From Lachnospiraceae bacterium (lineage in GTDB: Bacteria; Bacillota; Clostridia; Lachnospirales; Lachnospiraceae): a DNA stretch of 35,035 nucleotides. The notes beneath the pieces are model-generated. The model was given only the letters and a program-made list of their open reading frames with translations, was not told where the DNA came from and did no database searches. How positions within the stretch are numbered: position 1 is the first letter of the stretch; each line of letters opens with the position of its first letter. The stretch spans positions 1 to 35,035 of the forward strand of contig JAIEDW010000258.1 in NCBI GenBank assembly GCA_029067805.1, read 5' to 3'. Of this stretch, positions 15,791 through 25,160 are shown one piece after another. A program made the translations under genes and the position numbers.

Positions 15791-16879
15791 ATGATTTCAA
15801 ATCAGATTATGCAGAACACTATTGAAGGAATCAAGGCGATTGCGAGGGTGGAGCTTTATGTGGCGGATATCGACGGAAAGGTCGTTGCTTCGACAAAAGC
15901 AATCGGAAATACCTTTGAGCATTCTGTGCTTGAGTTCGTGAAATCTGCGGCGGACAGCCAGGAGCTTCAGGGATGCCAATTTTTTAAGATTTACGATGAC
16001 CAACAGCTTGAATATATACTGATCGCGAGTGACGCGGGAGAGAATGCGTACATGGTGGGGAAGATGGCGGCGTTCCAGCTTCAAAATCTGATGGTCGCAT
16101 ACAAGGAACGGTTTGATAAAGATAATTTTGTCAAGAATCTTCTGCTCGATAATCTGTTGTTGGTCGATATTTACAGCCGCTCGAAAAAACTGCATATTCA
16201 GACTGATGTGAAACGCGCCGTACTGATCGTAGAGTCACCAAACGGCAAAGATGCCAATATTCTTGAGAGAGTGCGGGAAGGATTTGGACAGAACGGGAAA
16301 GATTTTGTCACGGCTGTCGATGAAAATAACGTGATCGTTGTGAAGGAAGTGTCTGATAATGAATCAAACCGTGATATTGATAAATATGCACGAGCGATAG
16401 CGGAGTGTCTGGTAAAGGAAGGAATTAAGGATATCCATATCGCGTACGGCACTAATGTTAAGGAGATAAAGGAAGTCAGCCGCTCCTACAAGGAGGCAAA
16501 GATGGCGCTCGATGTCGGGAAAATTTTCTTTGCGGAGCGGGATATCATCGCGTACAGTGAACTGGGAATCGGAAGATTGATTTATCAGTTGCCGATACCA
16601 TTGTGTAAGATGTTTATCAAGGAAATCTTTGGGGGAAAGAGTCCTGATGACTTCGACGAGGAAACGCTCACGACAATCAACAAGTTTTTTGAAAATTCGC
16701 TCAATGTGTCGGAAACGTCAAGACAGCTTTTTATTCACAGAAATACGCTCGTGTATCGTTTGGATAAGCTGCAAAAAAGCACAGGGCTTGACTTGAGGGT
16801 GTTTGAGGACGCGATTACATTTAAGATTGCATTGATGGTAGTGCGCTACATGAAATATATGGAGTCGTTTGAGTACTGA
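15791..16879 (+). CDS. CdaR/PucR-type transcriptional regulator
   Basis: 362 residues. The N-terminal ~130 residues (opening MISNQIMQNTIEGIKAIARV) resemble the ligand-sensing region of sugar-diacid regulators. The middle (~150–270) is a GGDEF-like fold without a GGDEF motif (HIAYGTNVKEIKEVSRSYKE). The C-terminus is the PucR-type helix-turn-helix: FENSLNVSETSRQLFIHRNT, LVYRLDKLQKSTGLDLR. It probably binds DNA in response to a small molecule; neither ligand nor target is evident. AAGGAG lies ~8 bases before the ATG. It sits 21 bases before ftsE on the same strand, so it may be cotranscribed with the division genes, an odd pairing for a catabolic-type regulator. Confidence 0.82.
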   Translation: MISNQIMQNTIEGIKAIARVELYVADIDGKVVASTKAIGNTFEHSVLEFVKSAADSQELQGCQFFKIYDDQQLEYILIASDAGENAYMVGKMAAFQLQNLMVAYKERFDKDNFVKNLLLDNLLLVDIYSRSKKLHIQTDVKRAVLIVESPNGKDANILERVREGFGQNGKDFVTAVDENNVIVVKEVSDNESNRDIDKYARAIAECLVKEGIKDIHIAYGTNVKEIKEVSRSYKEAKMALDVGKIFFAERDIIAYSELGIGRLIYQLPIPLCKMFIKEIFGGKSPDDFDEETLTTINKFFENSLNVSETSRQLFIHRNTLVYRLDKLQKSTGLDLRVFEDAITFKIALMVVRYMKYMESFEY

Positions 16880-16900
16880 TAAAATTTAAGATATATAGGG

Positions 16901-17644
16901 GTGAAAAAATTGAGAACTACAATGAGAAACCGTGCAGTTTCAACGGATAATGATACGGTCATTTTAATGGAAAATGTAAGCAAAGCTTACACGGTAGGTG
17001 TACCGGCATTAAATGATGTGAATCTGCATATAAATAAAGGGGAATTTGTCTTTATCGTAGGGGACAGCGGTTCGGGAAAGTCTACTTTGATCAAACTTTT
17101 ACTGCGGGAGCTTTTGCCGACATCCGGAAGGGTAATCGTCAACGGAGTCGATGTTGCGCGCCTTAAGCGCAAAAGCATTCCGAAGTTTCGGAGAAGCCTG
17201 GGCGTGGTGTTTCAGGATTTCCGTCTGTTAAAGGATCGGAATGTGTATGAGAATGTTGCGTTTGCACAGCGCATTATACAGATGCCAAATCGCGAGATCC
17301 GCAAGAATGTACCGTCGATGTTGTCGACTGTCGGCCTTGCGGGAAAGTATAAGGCAAAGCCGAAGCAGCTTTCCGGAGGAGAACAGCAGAGAGTGGCGCT
17401 TGCAAGGGCGTTAGTCAACAAGCCGAAAATTTTGCTTGCCGACGAGCCGACGGGAAACCTTGATCCCAAAAATTCATGGGAAATTATGAACTTGCTTGAG
17501 AAAATTAACAATAACGGAACAACAGTTCTGGTAGTCACACACAATCGGGAGATTGTAAATTCTATGAAGAAACGCGTTATCACAATGAAGAAAGGCATCA
17601 TCGTGAGCGATGAGGAGGAAGGTGGCTACATCGATGAGGATTAA
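16901..17644 (+). CDS. ftsE: cell division ATP-binding protein FtsE
   Basis: ATPase of the FtsEX complex, which drives peptidoglycan hydrolases through FtsX. Walker A GDSGSGKST at residues 54–62, signature LSGGEQQRVALARAL, Walker B ILLADEPTGNLDP and H-loop VVTHN are all intact. From GTG 16901 the product is 247 residues, ~20 longer at the N-terminus than usual FtsE. The family normally starts near the later ATG at 16967 (MENVSKAYTVG), but no good ribosome binding site separates the options, so the start is uncertain. ftsX overlaps its end by 11 bases. Confidence 0.96.
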   Translation: MKKLRTTMRNRAVSTDNDTVILMENVSKAYTVGVPALNDVNLHINKGEFVFIVGDSGSGKSTLIKLLLRELLPTSGRVIVNGVDVARLKRKSIPKFRRSLGVVFQDFRLLKDRNVYENVAFAQRIIQMPNREIRKNVPSMLSTVGLAGKYKAKPKQLSGGEQQRVALARALVNKPKILLADEPTGNLDPKNSWEIMNLLEKINNNGTTVLVVTHNREIVNSMKKRVITMKKGIIVSDEEEGGYIDED

Positions 17645-18530
17645 TACACTATTTTATTGTATCAAGCAGGGAATACGCAATATTTTTAAGAACAAATGGT
17701 TTACATTGGCATCGGTGGCGACCATTTCCGCATGTCTGTTTTTGTTTGGGTTGTTTTATTCTATTTTGACGAACTTTCAGCATGTGATGAAGAACGTAGA
17801 GGAGCGGGTGCCAGTGAGTGCGCTTCTGGAAGCGGGATTGACCGATGAGCGCGTGGACGAAATTTCTGGCATGATTTCAAGACGCTCGGAGGTAAAAGAA
17901 GTGTTCTATGTGGATGCTGACGAGACATGGACGCAGTTTGCCGAGGAGATGAACTTTGGCGATGTAAGTTTTTTTACGGAAAATCCGCTTGAGGAGTGCG
18001 CGCATTTTGATATCTATATGAAAGATGTGTCATCACAGTCGGAGCTGGTATCGTATCTTGAATCGATCGAGGGCGTACGAAAGGTCAACCAGTCGGCGCT
18101 CACGGCGCAGACGCTTACCGGCGTGAATGCGATTATCGGTTATGTGTCGATCGGCATTATCATCATTCTGTTTTTAGTGTCAATCTTCTTGATCAGTAAT
18201 ACGGTCACGATCGGCATTTCCGTGCGAAAAGAAGAGATACAGATCATGAAATACATTGGCGCGACCGATTTCTTTACAAGGTCGCCGTTTGTAATCGAAG
18301 GCATTGTCATCGGTTTTGTGGGTTCGATCATTCCGTTGATCGCAGTGTATTTTATATATAATGAGGCAATGATGTATGTAGCGGAAAGATTTCCGTTTTT
18401 ATCTCAGATATTTGAATTTTTGCCTGTAGGGGCAGTGTACACAACACTGATGCCGGTGTGTATCGCAATCGGCGTAGGCATTGGATTTTTGGGAAGTTTT
18501 ACGACAGTCAGAAAACATCTTAGTGTATGA
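17634..18530 (+). CDS. ftsX: cell division membrane protein FtsX
   Basis: Permease-like partner of FtsE; transmits ATP-driven movement to an extracellular murein hydrolase. 298 residues from ATG 17634. An upstream in-frame ATG at 17610 exists, but AAGGTGG precedes 17634 and the family begins MRINTLFYCIKQGIRNIFKN. Topology fits FtsX: a cytoplasmic N-terminus, one helix (FTLASVATISACLFLFGLFY), a ~125-residue extracellular loop, then three helices in the FtsX permease domain (for example YVSIGIIIILFLVSIFLI). It is coupled to ftsE by overlap. The M23 hydrolase gene immediately following is its likely effector. Confidence 0.95.
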   Translation: MRINTLFYCIKQGIRNIFKNKWFTLASVATISACLFLFGLFYSILTNFQHVMKNVEERVPVSALLEAGLTDERVDEISGMISRRSEVKEVFYVDADETWTQFAEEMNFGDVSFFTENPLEECAHFDIYMKDVSSQSELVSYLESIEGVRKVNQSALTAQTLTGVNAIIGYVSIGIIIILFLVSIFLISNTVTIGISVRKEEIQIMKYIGATDFFTRSPFVIEGIVIGFVGSIIPLIAVYFIYNEAMMYVAERFPFLSQIFEFLPVGAVYTTLMPVCIAIGVGIGFLGSFTTVRKHLSV

Positions 18531-18595
18531 CGAATATCGTCAGACAAACATTGTCAGACGGATGTTGTCATGGAAATACGGAAGGGCATGGTTTT

Positions 18596-19852
18596 ATGCG
18601 GCTTGGGCGTACTGATAAAAAGAGTTTCAAAAGGGCAGCGCTTTTGTTGGCAGTCACAATGATGATGACTGCCTGTTTTGCCGCTGTTTGCCCTTTTGTC
18701 AGTCAGGCGGATGAGATATCGGATTTAAAGCAGAGTATTGCCAAAAAGCAGAAGGAGATTGAGGATACACAAAATCAGCGAAAACAGCTTGAAGGCGGGC
18801 TCACCGATGTAAAACAGATTATAAACAGCTTGGAACAGTCAAAGAGTAATCTTGCCTCTTATGTGAGTCAGCTTGATACGGAACTTACGGCTGCGCAGAC
18901 AAGGATCACCGAGCTTACCGATATGATCACGCAAAAGGAGGCAGAAATTGTTCAGACAAAGGCGGAGCTTGACGAGGCGATCTCAAAAGAAGAAGCGCAG
19001 TATGAGTCGATGAAAGCGCGGATCAAGAATATGTATGAGCGCGGAAACAGCTTTTATCTTGAGGCAATTTTCAGTGCATCATCGTTTGGTGATATGCTTA
19101 ACCGCGTTGATTATGTGGAGAAGATCACGGAGTCCGACAAAAAAATTTTTGATAATTTTAAGACCACGAGAGAGTATGTTGAAGTGTGCAAGGCGCAGCT
19201 TGAGGAGGAGCAGGAGCTTTTAGAAGAAGCAAAGGTAAATGTAGAAAAAGAGCAGGAGTCGCTGGAAGCGCTTATTTCCGAAAAGCAGACGGAAATCAAA
19301 GCGTATGAGGCGGACATCAACGATAAGGAAGCGGTTATTAGGGAATATGAGGCGGAAATCGCATCAAGAAATGCGGAGATCAAGGCGCTTGAAGACGCCG
19401 TGAAGGCGGAACAGGCGGCGCTTGAGGCTGCGTCAAATCCGAAGCGGAAATATGACGGCGGTATGTTTACGTGGCCGGCGCCTTCTTACACAAGAATTTC
19501 TGATGACTATGGGGAAAGAGAGATTCACCCGGTACTTGGCGTAAAGAAGTTTCACAACGGTGTGGATATGGCAGCGCCAGGCGGTTCGCCGATTCTTGCC
19601 GCATACGATGGTACGGTAGTGGCAGCAACTTACAATGCGTCGATGGGCAATTACATTATGATTGACCACGGGGATAGTCTTTTTACAATCTATATGCACG
19701 CTTCGGCGCTCTATGTGACAAAGGGGACAGAGGTTGTAAAAGGGCAGAAAATTGCGGCTGTCGGGACGACAGGGAGATCTACAGGAAATCATTTGCATTT
19801 CAGCGTGCGCTCGAATGGGAATTATGTAAATCCATGGGGTTATCTAAAATAA
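18596..19852 (+). CDS. coiled-coil M23 murein hydrolase (EnvC/PcsB-like)
   Basis: Secreted peptidoglycan hydrolase probably controlled by FtsEX. From ATG 18596 the protein is 418 residues, starting with a signal peptide: basic MRLGRTDKKSFKR, hydrophobic AALLLAVTMMMTACFAAV, cleavage near VSQADE. The in-frame ATG 18527 overlaps the ftsX stop but would put ~23 polar residues before the signal, whereas 18596 has GGAAGGG upstream. A long charged coiled coil follows in two blocks to ~residue 285. The C-terminal LytM/M23 domain keeps all zinc ligands: His320 and Asp324 in HNGVD, and His399 and His401 in HLHF. So unlike E. coli EnvC, whose LytM domain is inactive, it looks catalytically competent. 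Confidence 0.9.
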   Translation: MRLGRTDKKSFKRAALLLAVTMMMTACFAAVCPFVSQADEISDLKQSIAKKQKEIEDTQNQRKQLEGGLTDVKQIINSLEQSKSNLASYVSQLDTELTAAQTRITELTDMITQKEAEIVQTKAELDEAISKEEAQYESMKARIKNMYERGNSFYLEAIFSASSFGDMLNRVDYVEKITESDKKIFDNFKTTREYVEVCKAQLEEEQELLEEAKVNVEKEQESLEALISEKQTEIKAYEADINDKEAVIREYEAEIASRNAEIKALEDAVKAEQAALEAASNPKRKYDGGMFTWPAPSYTRISDDYGEREIHPVLGVKKFHNGVDMAAPGGSPILAAYDGTVVAATYNASMGNYIMIDHGDSLFTIYMHASALYVTKGTEVVKGQKIAAVGTTGRSTGNHLHFSVRSNGNYVNPWGYLK

Positions 19853-19878
19853 TTTTATAACAATAGAAAGGCATTACA

Positions 19879-21207
19879 ATGCAAAATCAATACAATGGCG
19901 GAACGAATCAATATAATAACGGAATGAATCCGTATAACAACGGAATGAATCCATATCCATACAATCAAGGCGGCGGAAACAACGATAAGAATACGAAGCA
20001 TTTTATGGCAGGTCTTGCAGTGGGAATGGCAGTGACGATGGGCGTGTTTTTGTTTGCCTTTGTAGTATTCCAGTTTGGGCGTAGCGTACGGCGGGGATTG
20101 GATTTGGTTGAATCGGAGAATGGCATCGTAAGCGAGAGCGTCACGGACGACGAGGTTGTGAAAAAGCTTGGCATTCTGGAGGAAACGATACAGGAGTATT
20201 TCTGGCAGGATGTCGACAATGAAACATTGCAAAACGGTGTATACAGAGGATTGCTGGATTCGCTTGACGACCCGTACAGCGTTTATTACACGGCGGAAGA
20301 GCTTATTGCTTTGCAGCAGCAGACACAGGGGATTTACTACGGAATCGGCGCGTATATTACACAGGACGCGGACACAGGTTATGTGATGGTAAGCGGGATT
20401 ATCAAGAATACGCCCGCTGAGGAAAGCAACCTCATGCAGGGAGACCATATCTATGAGGTAAACGGCGAAAGCATGTATGAAAAGGACAGCACCTATGTGG
20501 TCAGCAAGATCAAAGGTGAGGAGGGCACGTACGTCACGATCACGGTGCTGCGAACAGGGGAAACAGAGCCGATTGACATTGATGTGCAGCGCAGACAGAT
20601 TGAAAGTCCTACCGTCGAGTATGAGATGTATGACAACAAGACAGCATATATCCAGATCACCGAGTTTGACCTTGTGACCTCGAAACAATTTGAGGAGGCG
20701 TTGAGCCAGGCAAGACAGGAGGGAATGCAGGGGCTTATCATAGACCTTCGTAGCAATCCCGGCGGAAATCTTTCCACGGTGTGCGAGATTGCAAGAATGC
20801 TTCTTCCAAAGGGACTGATCGTATATACGGAGGATAAGTATGGCAAGCGGGAAGAATATACCTGTAATGGACAGAATGAGATTGATGTGCCGCTTGTGGT
20901 GCTTACAAACGGATACAGTGCAAGTGCATCGGAAATTCTTGCGGGGGCGGTAAAGGACTACGGGATTGGAAAACTGGTCGGCACGACGACTTACGGAAAA
21001 GGCATCGTGCAGAAGGTGATAAATCTTTCCGACGGTTCGGCGATGAAGATTACGGTCAGCACGTATTTTACGCCAAAAGGAAATAATATCCACAAGATTG
21101 GCATCGACCCTGACGTGGAGGTAGCGTTTGATGCTGAGCAGTATAAAAACGGCATTGATAATCAGCTTGAAACTGCGAAGCAGGTGCTGAGTGAGATGAT
21201 GGATTAG
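19879..21207 (+). CDS. ctpB: S41 family C-terminal processing peptidase
   Basis: Membrane-anchored serine protease, 442 residues. Order: a Gln/Asn/Tyr/Gly-rich cytoplasmic head (~1–34) with near-repeats of NPYNNGM; one helix (MAGLAVGMAVTMGVFLFAFV, ~37–60); a PDZ domain (~145–235; GIGAYITQDADTG, NLMQGDHIYEVNGE); and the S41 core. The catalytic Ser349 in NGYSASASEI and Lys374 in TYGKGIVQ are 25 residues apart, as in CtpB. In Bacillus, CtpB is next to ftsEX and cleaves SpoIVFA during sporulation. Orthology is suggested by position but not proven, and wall-enzyme processing is an alternative. The stop overlaps the convergent radical SAM gene. Confidence 0.92.
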   Translation: MQNQYNGGTNQYNNGMNPYNNGMNPYPYNQGGGNNDKNTKHFMAGLAVGMAVTMGVFLFAFVVFQFGRSVRRGLDLVESENGIVSESVTDDEVVKKLGILEETIQEYFWQDVDNETLQNGVYRGLLDSLDDPYSVYYTAEELIALQQQTQGIYYGIGAYITQDADTGYVMVSGIIKNTPAEESNLMQGDHIYEVNGESMYEKDSTYVVSKIKGEEGTYVTITVLRTGETEPIDIDVQRRQIESPTVEYEMYDNKTAYIQITEFDLVTSKQFEEALSQARQEGMQGLIIDLRSNPGGNLSTVCEIARMLLPKGLIVYTEDKYGKREEYTCNGQNEIDVPLVVLTNGYSASASEILAGAVKDYGIGKLVGTTTYGKGIVQKVINLSDGSAMKITVSTYFTPKGNNIHKIGIDPDVEVAFDAEQYKNGIDNQLETAKQVLSEMMD

Positions 21208-22973
21208 AGTGTAATTTCGTAAAAGGCAGCATCATGTGTCAAAACATTACGGTCATTGTAATCAAATAAAATATAGGCAGGGGCTTTTCGCCTGACTGCA
21301 CATTCAGCGGGGTTTTCATGCCATACAGGGTATGAAAACCTTTCTACGTGTGTCATCCTCAGAAGCTGTACGGACTTGCAGCCTTCGTAATGTTTCAAAT
21401 ATTGGGGATTTTGCGCTTCACGCTCAAAAAACAGGCGCAGCTTTTCTCTGTCAAGCGTATTTCCGGGAGCAAAGTTAGGTTGGCTTTTTAAATTTTCACG
21501 TAAATATAAGTCAAATATAAGTAGCTCAATAAAAAGTTCCCGTTTTTCGGCAGCAATGGAACATGCGAAATTCAAAAGAACTTGATACCGATAAGTTCTT
21601 GACGGTGTGCTGATAAAATACCCGTTTGTGCGATAATAGTTGGCAAGCGCTTCGTACATTTGAAATGGTGAGGCGAATTCCTGTATCAGTACAGGAAGGA
21701 TATGCGTAAACTGGTTGGAGTTATAGTATAGCTCGACCATTTCCTCAATGCCTTTCAGTTTCAGTGTATCATCGAAGCTCAACCACTTTGTGTACAGGAC
21801 TTCATAAGGTGATTTGGCATTGTATACAATCCCATACTCGGCAGTGCGCTGTTCGATGGGAGATCCCTTCAATACCTTTAAAAAACCAAGCTGTAGTTGA
21901 TTGGGAGCCATTGCGTATACATCATTAAAGGAATTGGCAAAGCTGTTGTAATCTTCGTAGGGAAGCCCCGCGATCAAATCAAGGTGTTGATGAATATTTT
22001 GAAAATTTCGGACGCTGGCAACGTTTTTTTGAAGCTTGTTAATGTCTGTTGAACGGTTGATTGCCTCGAGTGTGGTTTCGTTGGTGGACTGCACGCCGAT
22101 TTCGAGCTGAATCAGACCGGGACGCATGTCGTGCATCATGTCCAGTTGCTCCTTGTTTAACAAATCCGCGGCAATCTCAAAGTGGAAATTTGTGATACCG
22201 TTATCATGTTCTTTGAGATATTGCCATATGGCAAGAGCATGTTCGCTGTTACAGTTAAAGGTGCGGTCTATGAACTTTACCTGAGGCACGCGATGATCGA
22301 GGAAACATTGCAGTTCTGACTTTACGCGGGCGATATCGCGCAGTCGCACAGTTTTGTCAATGGAGGAGAGGCAGTAGGCACAGCGAAACGGACAGCCGCG
22401 CTGGGATTCGTAGTACAGAATGCGGTTATCAAAAGTGACACACATGTCACAAAATTCGGCATCATAAAGAAAAGGAAGTCGATTAATATCCACAGGCGCA
22501 CGTTCTCCCGTGATGCCGTCTTTGCAGATAATCCCTTTGATATCGGATAACGGCAGACGCTGCTCCCAATAGTGATTTAAAAGCTCTAAAAAGGTGTCTT
22601 CACCTTCACCAATCATGATTCCCGCAAGCTGCGGAAACTCCTGTATCAGTTGCTCGGCATGAAAAGAAACCTCGGGACCGCCAAGCCAGAGCTTCGTATC
22701 GGGCAGTATTTTCGGCAGTTCTGTCAGTAAATCCTGTATCAGATTCCAATTCCATATATAACAGGAAAACGCTGTAATCTGCGGCTTTTTTTGATATAAG
22801 TCGGCAAGGATTGCGCTTATCTGCTGATTAATGGTGTACTCGGCAATCTCGACTGTACAGCCATCAGGGCGGTTTGGATAATATTTGTCCGCATATGCTT
22901 TTAGACTGTAGACGGCGGGATTGGAGTGAATGTATTTGGCGTTTATTCCGACTAATAAGACTTTTTTATTCAT
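21204..22973 (-). CDS. B12-binding-type radical SAM protein (DUF4080-like)
   Basis: 589 residues. The N-terminal ~140 residues resemble a cobalamin-binding fold: MNKKVLLVGINAKYIHSNPA, ITAFSCYIWN, LWLGGPEVSF and MIGEGEDTFLEL. The radical SAM domain follows, with the 4Fe-4S motif GCPFRCAYC (CxxxCxxC), then IDRTFNCN and LIAGLPYEDY. The C-terminal ~200 residues match the region seen in DUF4080 proteins. The cobalamin DxHxxG motif is not evident, so B12 may not be bound by the usual histidine. These proteins are widespread in clostridia and their reaction is unknown. Has its own promoter; divergent from uvrB. Confidence 0.88.
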   Translation of the reverse strand: MNKKVLLVGINAKYIHSNPAVYSLKAYADKYYPNRPDGCTVEIAEYTINQQISAILADLYQKKPQITAFSCYIWNWNLIQDLLTELPKILPDTKLWLGGPEVSFHAEQLIQEFPQLAGIMIGEGEDTFLELLNHYWEQRLPLSDIKGIICKDGITGERAPVDINRLPFLYDAEFCDMCVTFDNRILYYESQRGCPFRCAYCLSSIDKTVRLRDIARVKSELQCFLDHRVPQVKFIDRTFNCNSEHALAIWQYLKEHDNGITNFHFEIAADLLNKEQLDMMHDMRPGLIQLEIGVQSTNETTLEAINRSTDINKLQKNVASVRNFQNIHQHLDLIAGLPYEDYNSFANSFNDVYAMAPNQLQLGFLKVLKGSPIEQRTAEYGIVYNAKSPYEVLYTKWLSFDDTLKLKGIEEMVELYYNSNQFTHILPVLIQEFASPFQMYEALANYYRTNGYFISTPSRTYRYQVLLNFACSIAAEKRELFIELLIFDLYLRENLKSQPNFAPGNTLDREKLRLFFEREAQNPQYLKHYEGCKSVQLLRMTHVERFSYPVWHENPAECAVRRKAPAYILFDYNDRNVLTHDAAFYEITL

Positions 22974-22989
22974 GGAAGGCTCCTGTGCT

Positions 22990-23019
22990 CTTATAATATT
23001 CTATAGGAAATGATATCAA
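22990..23019 (-). promoter_or_regulatory. candidate sigma-A promoter of the radical SAM gene
   Basis: On the − strand, TTGATA (complement of 23014–23019), an 18-base spacer and TATAAG (complement of 22990–22995). The -10 ends 16 bases before the ATG at 22973, giving a very short leader. Confidence 0.4.
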
Positions 23020-23102
23020 ATTTAATCGTAATTGTACATAAGAAGCGGAAAATCACAAATTCAAAAAAGTACGGATTTAGGTCTATACTTTTTTATTTTT
23101 TG

Positions 23103-23130
23103 TGGTATACTGAAAAAGAACATATATTTG
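23103..23130 (+). promoter_or_regulatory. extended -10 promoter and degenerate LexA-like box before uvrB
   Basis: TGG-TATACT (23103–23111) is an extended -10 element; no good -35 lies at the right distance. Six bases downstream, 23117–23130 (AGAACATATATTTG) matches the Bacillus LexA box CGAACATATGTTCG at 11 of 14 positions, with one half-site (GAAC) intact and the other degraded. uvrB is SOS-induced in many Firmicutes, which makes the site plausible, but the GTTC half is poor. Confidence 0.35.
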
Positions 23131-23146
23131 GTATGGAGTATCGCTT

Positions 23147-25141
23147 ATGGATAAATTTATTTTACATTCGGAATACCAACCTACCGGCGACCAGCCACAG
23201 GCGATTGAAACCCTCGTGAACGGTTTTAAAGAGGGTAATCAGTTTCAAACGCTGCTTGGCGTGACCGGTTCGGGAAAAACGTTTACAATGGCAAATATTA
23301 TCGCGGCATTGAACAAGCCGACTCTTGTGATTGCGCACAATAAGACGCTTGCGGGGCAGCTTTATGGTGAGTTTAAGGAGTTTTTTCCCGAGAATGCTGT
23401 GGAGTATTTTGTTTCCTATTATGACTATTATCAGCCGGAGGCGTACATCCCTTCGTCCGACACATACATTGCGAAGGACTCCGCTGTTAATGATGAGATT
23501 GATAAATTAAGACTTTCGGCTACGGCTTCGCTTACCGAGCGCAGAGACGTTGTGGTCGTGGCGTCAGTGTCCTGTATCTACGGTCTGGGAAGTCCGGACG
23601 AATATCAGGGCATGATGCTCTCGTTGCGTCCGGGAATGACCAAGGACAGGGATGCGGTTATTCATGCGCTGATTGAGATGCAGTACGACCGAAATGATAT
23701 TGACCTTGAGAGAGGGCGTTTCCGTGTGCACGGTGATGTGGTGGACATCAATCCCGCGCAGGGCGGCGATTGTCTGATCCGCGTGGAATACTTCGGAGAC
23801 GAGATTGACCGGATTTGTGAGATTGACCCTGTGACGGGCAAGGTGACGGCAACTTTGGAGCATGTGACGATCTTTCCGGCATCGCACTATGTCGTTGCGC
23901 CGGAGCGGATAAAAGTGGCCTGTGAGAATATTGAGGCGGAGATGAAAGAACGTGTGCGATATTTCAAGAGTGAGGACAAGCTGTTGGAAGCACAGCGCAT
24001 TTCAGAACGGACAAACTTCGATGTGGAGATGCTTCGGGAAACGGGATTTTGTTCAGGGATTGAAAATTATTCCAGACATTTGAGCGGCACGAATGAGGGC
24101 GATCCGCCGTACTGTCTGATGGACTTTTTTACGGATGATTTTCTGATTATTATAGATGAGTCGCATATGACGATTCCGCAGATCCGCGGTATGTATGCGG
24201 GTGACCGCTCGAGAAAGACGACGCTTGTGGAGTATGGGTTCCGGCTTCCGTCCGCGCTTGACAACAGACCGCTGAAATTTGACGAATTTGAACAGAAGAT
24301 TGACCAGATGCTCTTTGTATCGGCAACGCCGAGCGTCTATGAAAGCGAACATGAACTTTTGCGGACGGAGCAGATTATCCGACCGACAGGGCTTCTGGAT
24401 CCCGAGATTATCGTGCGTCCCGTCGAGGGGCAGATTGACGATCTGATTTCGCGGATCAACGCGGAAACCGAAAAGCACAACAAGGTACTGGTGACAACGC
24501 TCACAAAGCGTATGGCGGAAGACTTGACGAAGTATATGAGTGAGGTGGGTATCCGTGTCAAATATCTACACTCGGATATCGATACGCTGGAACGTGCCGA
24601 AATTATCCGTGATATGCGTCTTGATGTGTTTGACGTGCTGGTTGGAATCAACCTTTTGCGAGAGGGATTGGACATTCCCGAGATTTCGCTTGTGGCGATA
24701 TTGGACGCCGATAAGGAGGGCTTTCTGCGCTCTGCGACTTCGCTGATACAGACGGTAGGACGTGCGGCGAGAAATGCGGAAGGGCATGTTGTGATGTATG
24801 CCGATGAGATTACGGATTCCATGCAGATGACACTGGACGAAACGGCAAGAAGGCGTGCAATCCAGCAGAAATACAATGAAGAGCACGGCATTACACCGCA
24901 GACGATCAAGAAAGCGGTGCGTGATTTGATCAGTATCTCAAAGGCGGTAGCAAAGGAAGAACAACAGTTCGCAAAAGACCCCGAGTCCATGAACGAGAAA
25001 GAACTGAAAAAATTGATCGCAACAGTGGAGAAGAATATGCGCAAGGCGGCTGCGGATTTAAATTTCGAGGCGGCGGTAGAGTTGCGTGACAAGATGATGG
25101 ATTTGAAAAAAATGCTGAACGAGATGACGGAAGGACTGTGA
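23147..25141 (+). CDS. uvrB: excinuclease ABC subunit B
   Basis: Damage-verifying helicase of nucleotide excision repair; it receives DNA from UvrA and recruits UvrC. 664 residues, standard. Walker A GVTGSGKT near residue 38–45; the beta-hairpin region [18 protein letters not shown]; Walker B-type [12 protein letters not shown]; late helicase motifs [20 protein letters not shown] and [11 protein letters not shown]-terminal UVR motif ([18 protein letters not shown]) contacts UvrC/UvrA. GGAG lies ~9 bases before the ATG. uvrA follows after 19 bases, forming the usual uvrBA operon. Confidence 0.98.
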   Translation: MDKFILHSEYQPTGDQPQAIETLVNGFKEGNQFQTLLGVTGSGKTFTMANIIAALNKPTLVIAHNKTLAGQLYGEFKEFFPENAVEYFVSYYDYYQPEAYIPSSDTYIAKDSAVNDEIDKLRLSATASLTERRDVVVVASVSCIYGLGSPDEYQGMMLSLRPGMTKDRDAVIHALIEMQYDRNDIDLERGRFRVHGDVVDINPAQGGDCLIRVEYFGDEIDRICEIDPVTGKVTATLEHVTIFPASHYVVAPERIKVACENIEAEMKERVRYFKSEDKLLEAQRISERTNFDVEMLRETGFCSGIENYSRHLSGTNEGDPPYCLMDFFTDDFLIIIDESHMTIPQIRGMYAGDRSRKTTLVEYGFRLPSALDNRPLKFDEFEQKIDQMLFVSATPSVYESEHELLRTEQIIRPTGLLDPEIIVRPVEGQIDDLISRINAETEKHNKVLVTTLTKRMAEDLTKYMSEVGIRVKYLHSDIDTLERAEIIRDMRLDVFDVLVGINLLREGLDIPEISLVAILDADKEGFLRSATSLIQTVGRAARNAEGHVVMYADEITDSMQMTLDETARRRAIQQKYNEEHGITPQTIKKAVRDLISISKAVAKEEQQFAKDPESMNEKELKKLIATVEKNMRKAAADLNFEAAVELRDKMMDLKKMLNEMTEGL

Positions 25142-25160
25142 AAGGAGTACCGATAGAAAT

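Noticed and set aside
18527-18595. ATG 18527 (ATGA overlap with the ftsX stop) as start of the M23 hydrolase
   Set aside because: It would place ~23 polar residues ahead of the signal peptide and lacks a convincing ribosome binding site; ATG 18596 gives a normal signal peptide. Not excluded entirely.
19855-21093. 412-codon − strand frame opposite the S41 protease
   Set aside because: Length comes from codon bias of the true + strand gene. The translation is Arg/His/Cys/Leu-rich without domain motifs, while the + strand has intact PDZ and catalytic Ser/Lys.
21204-21207. Overlap of the S41 protease stop with the convergent radical SAM stop as a regulatory antisense arrangement
   Set aside because: A four-base overlap of convergent stops is common in compact genomes, and no hairpin or conserved signal is visible there.
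24337-25092. 251-codon − strand frame opposite uvrB
   Set aside because: Ser/Arg/Ile-rich antisense translation with no start signal; uvrB is intact over the whole stretch.
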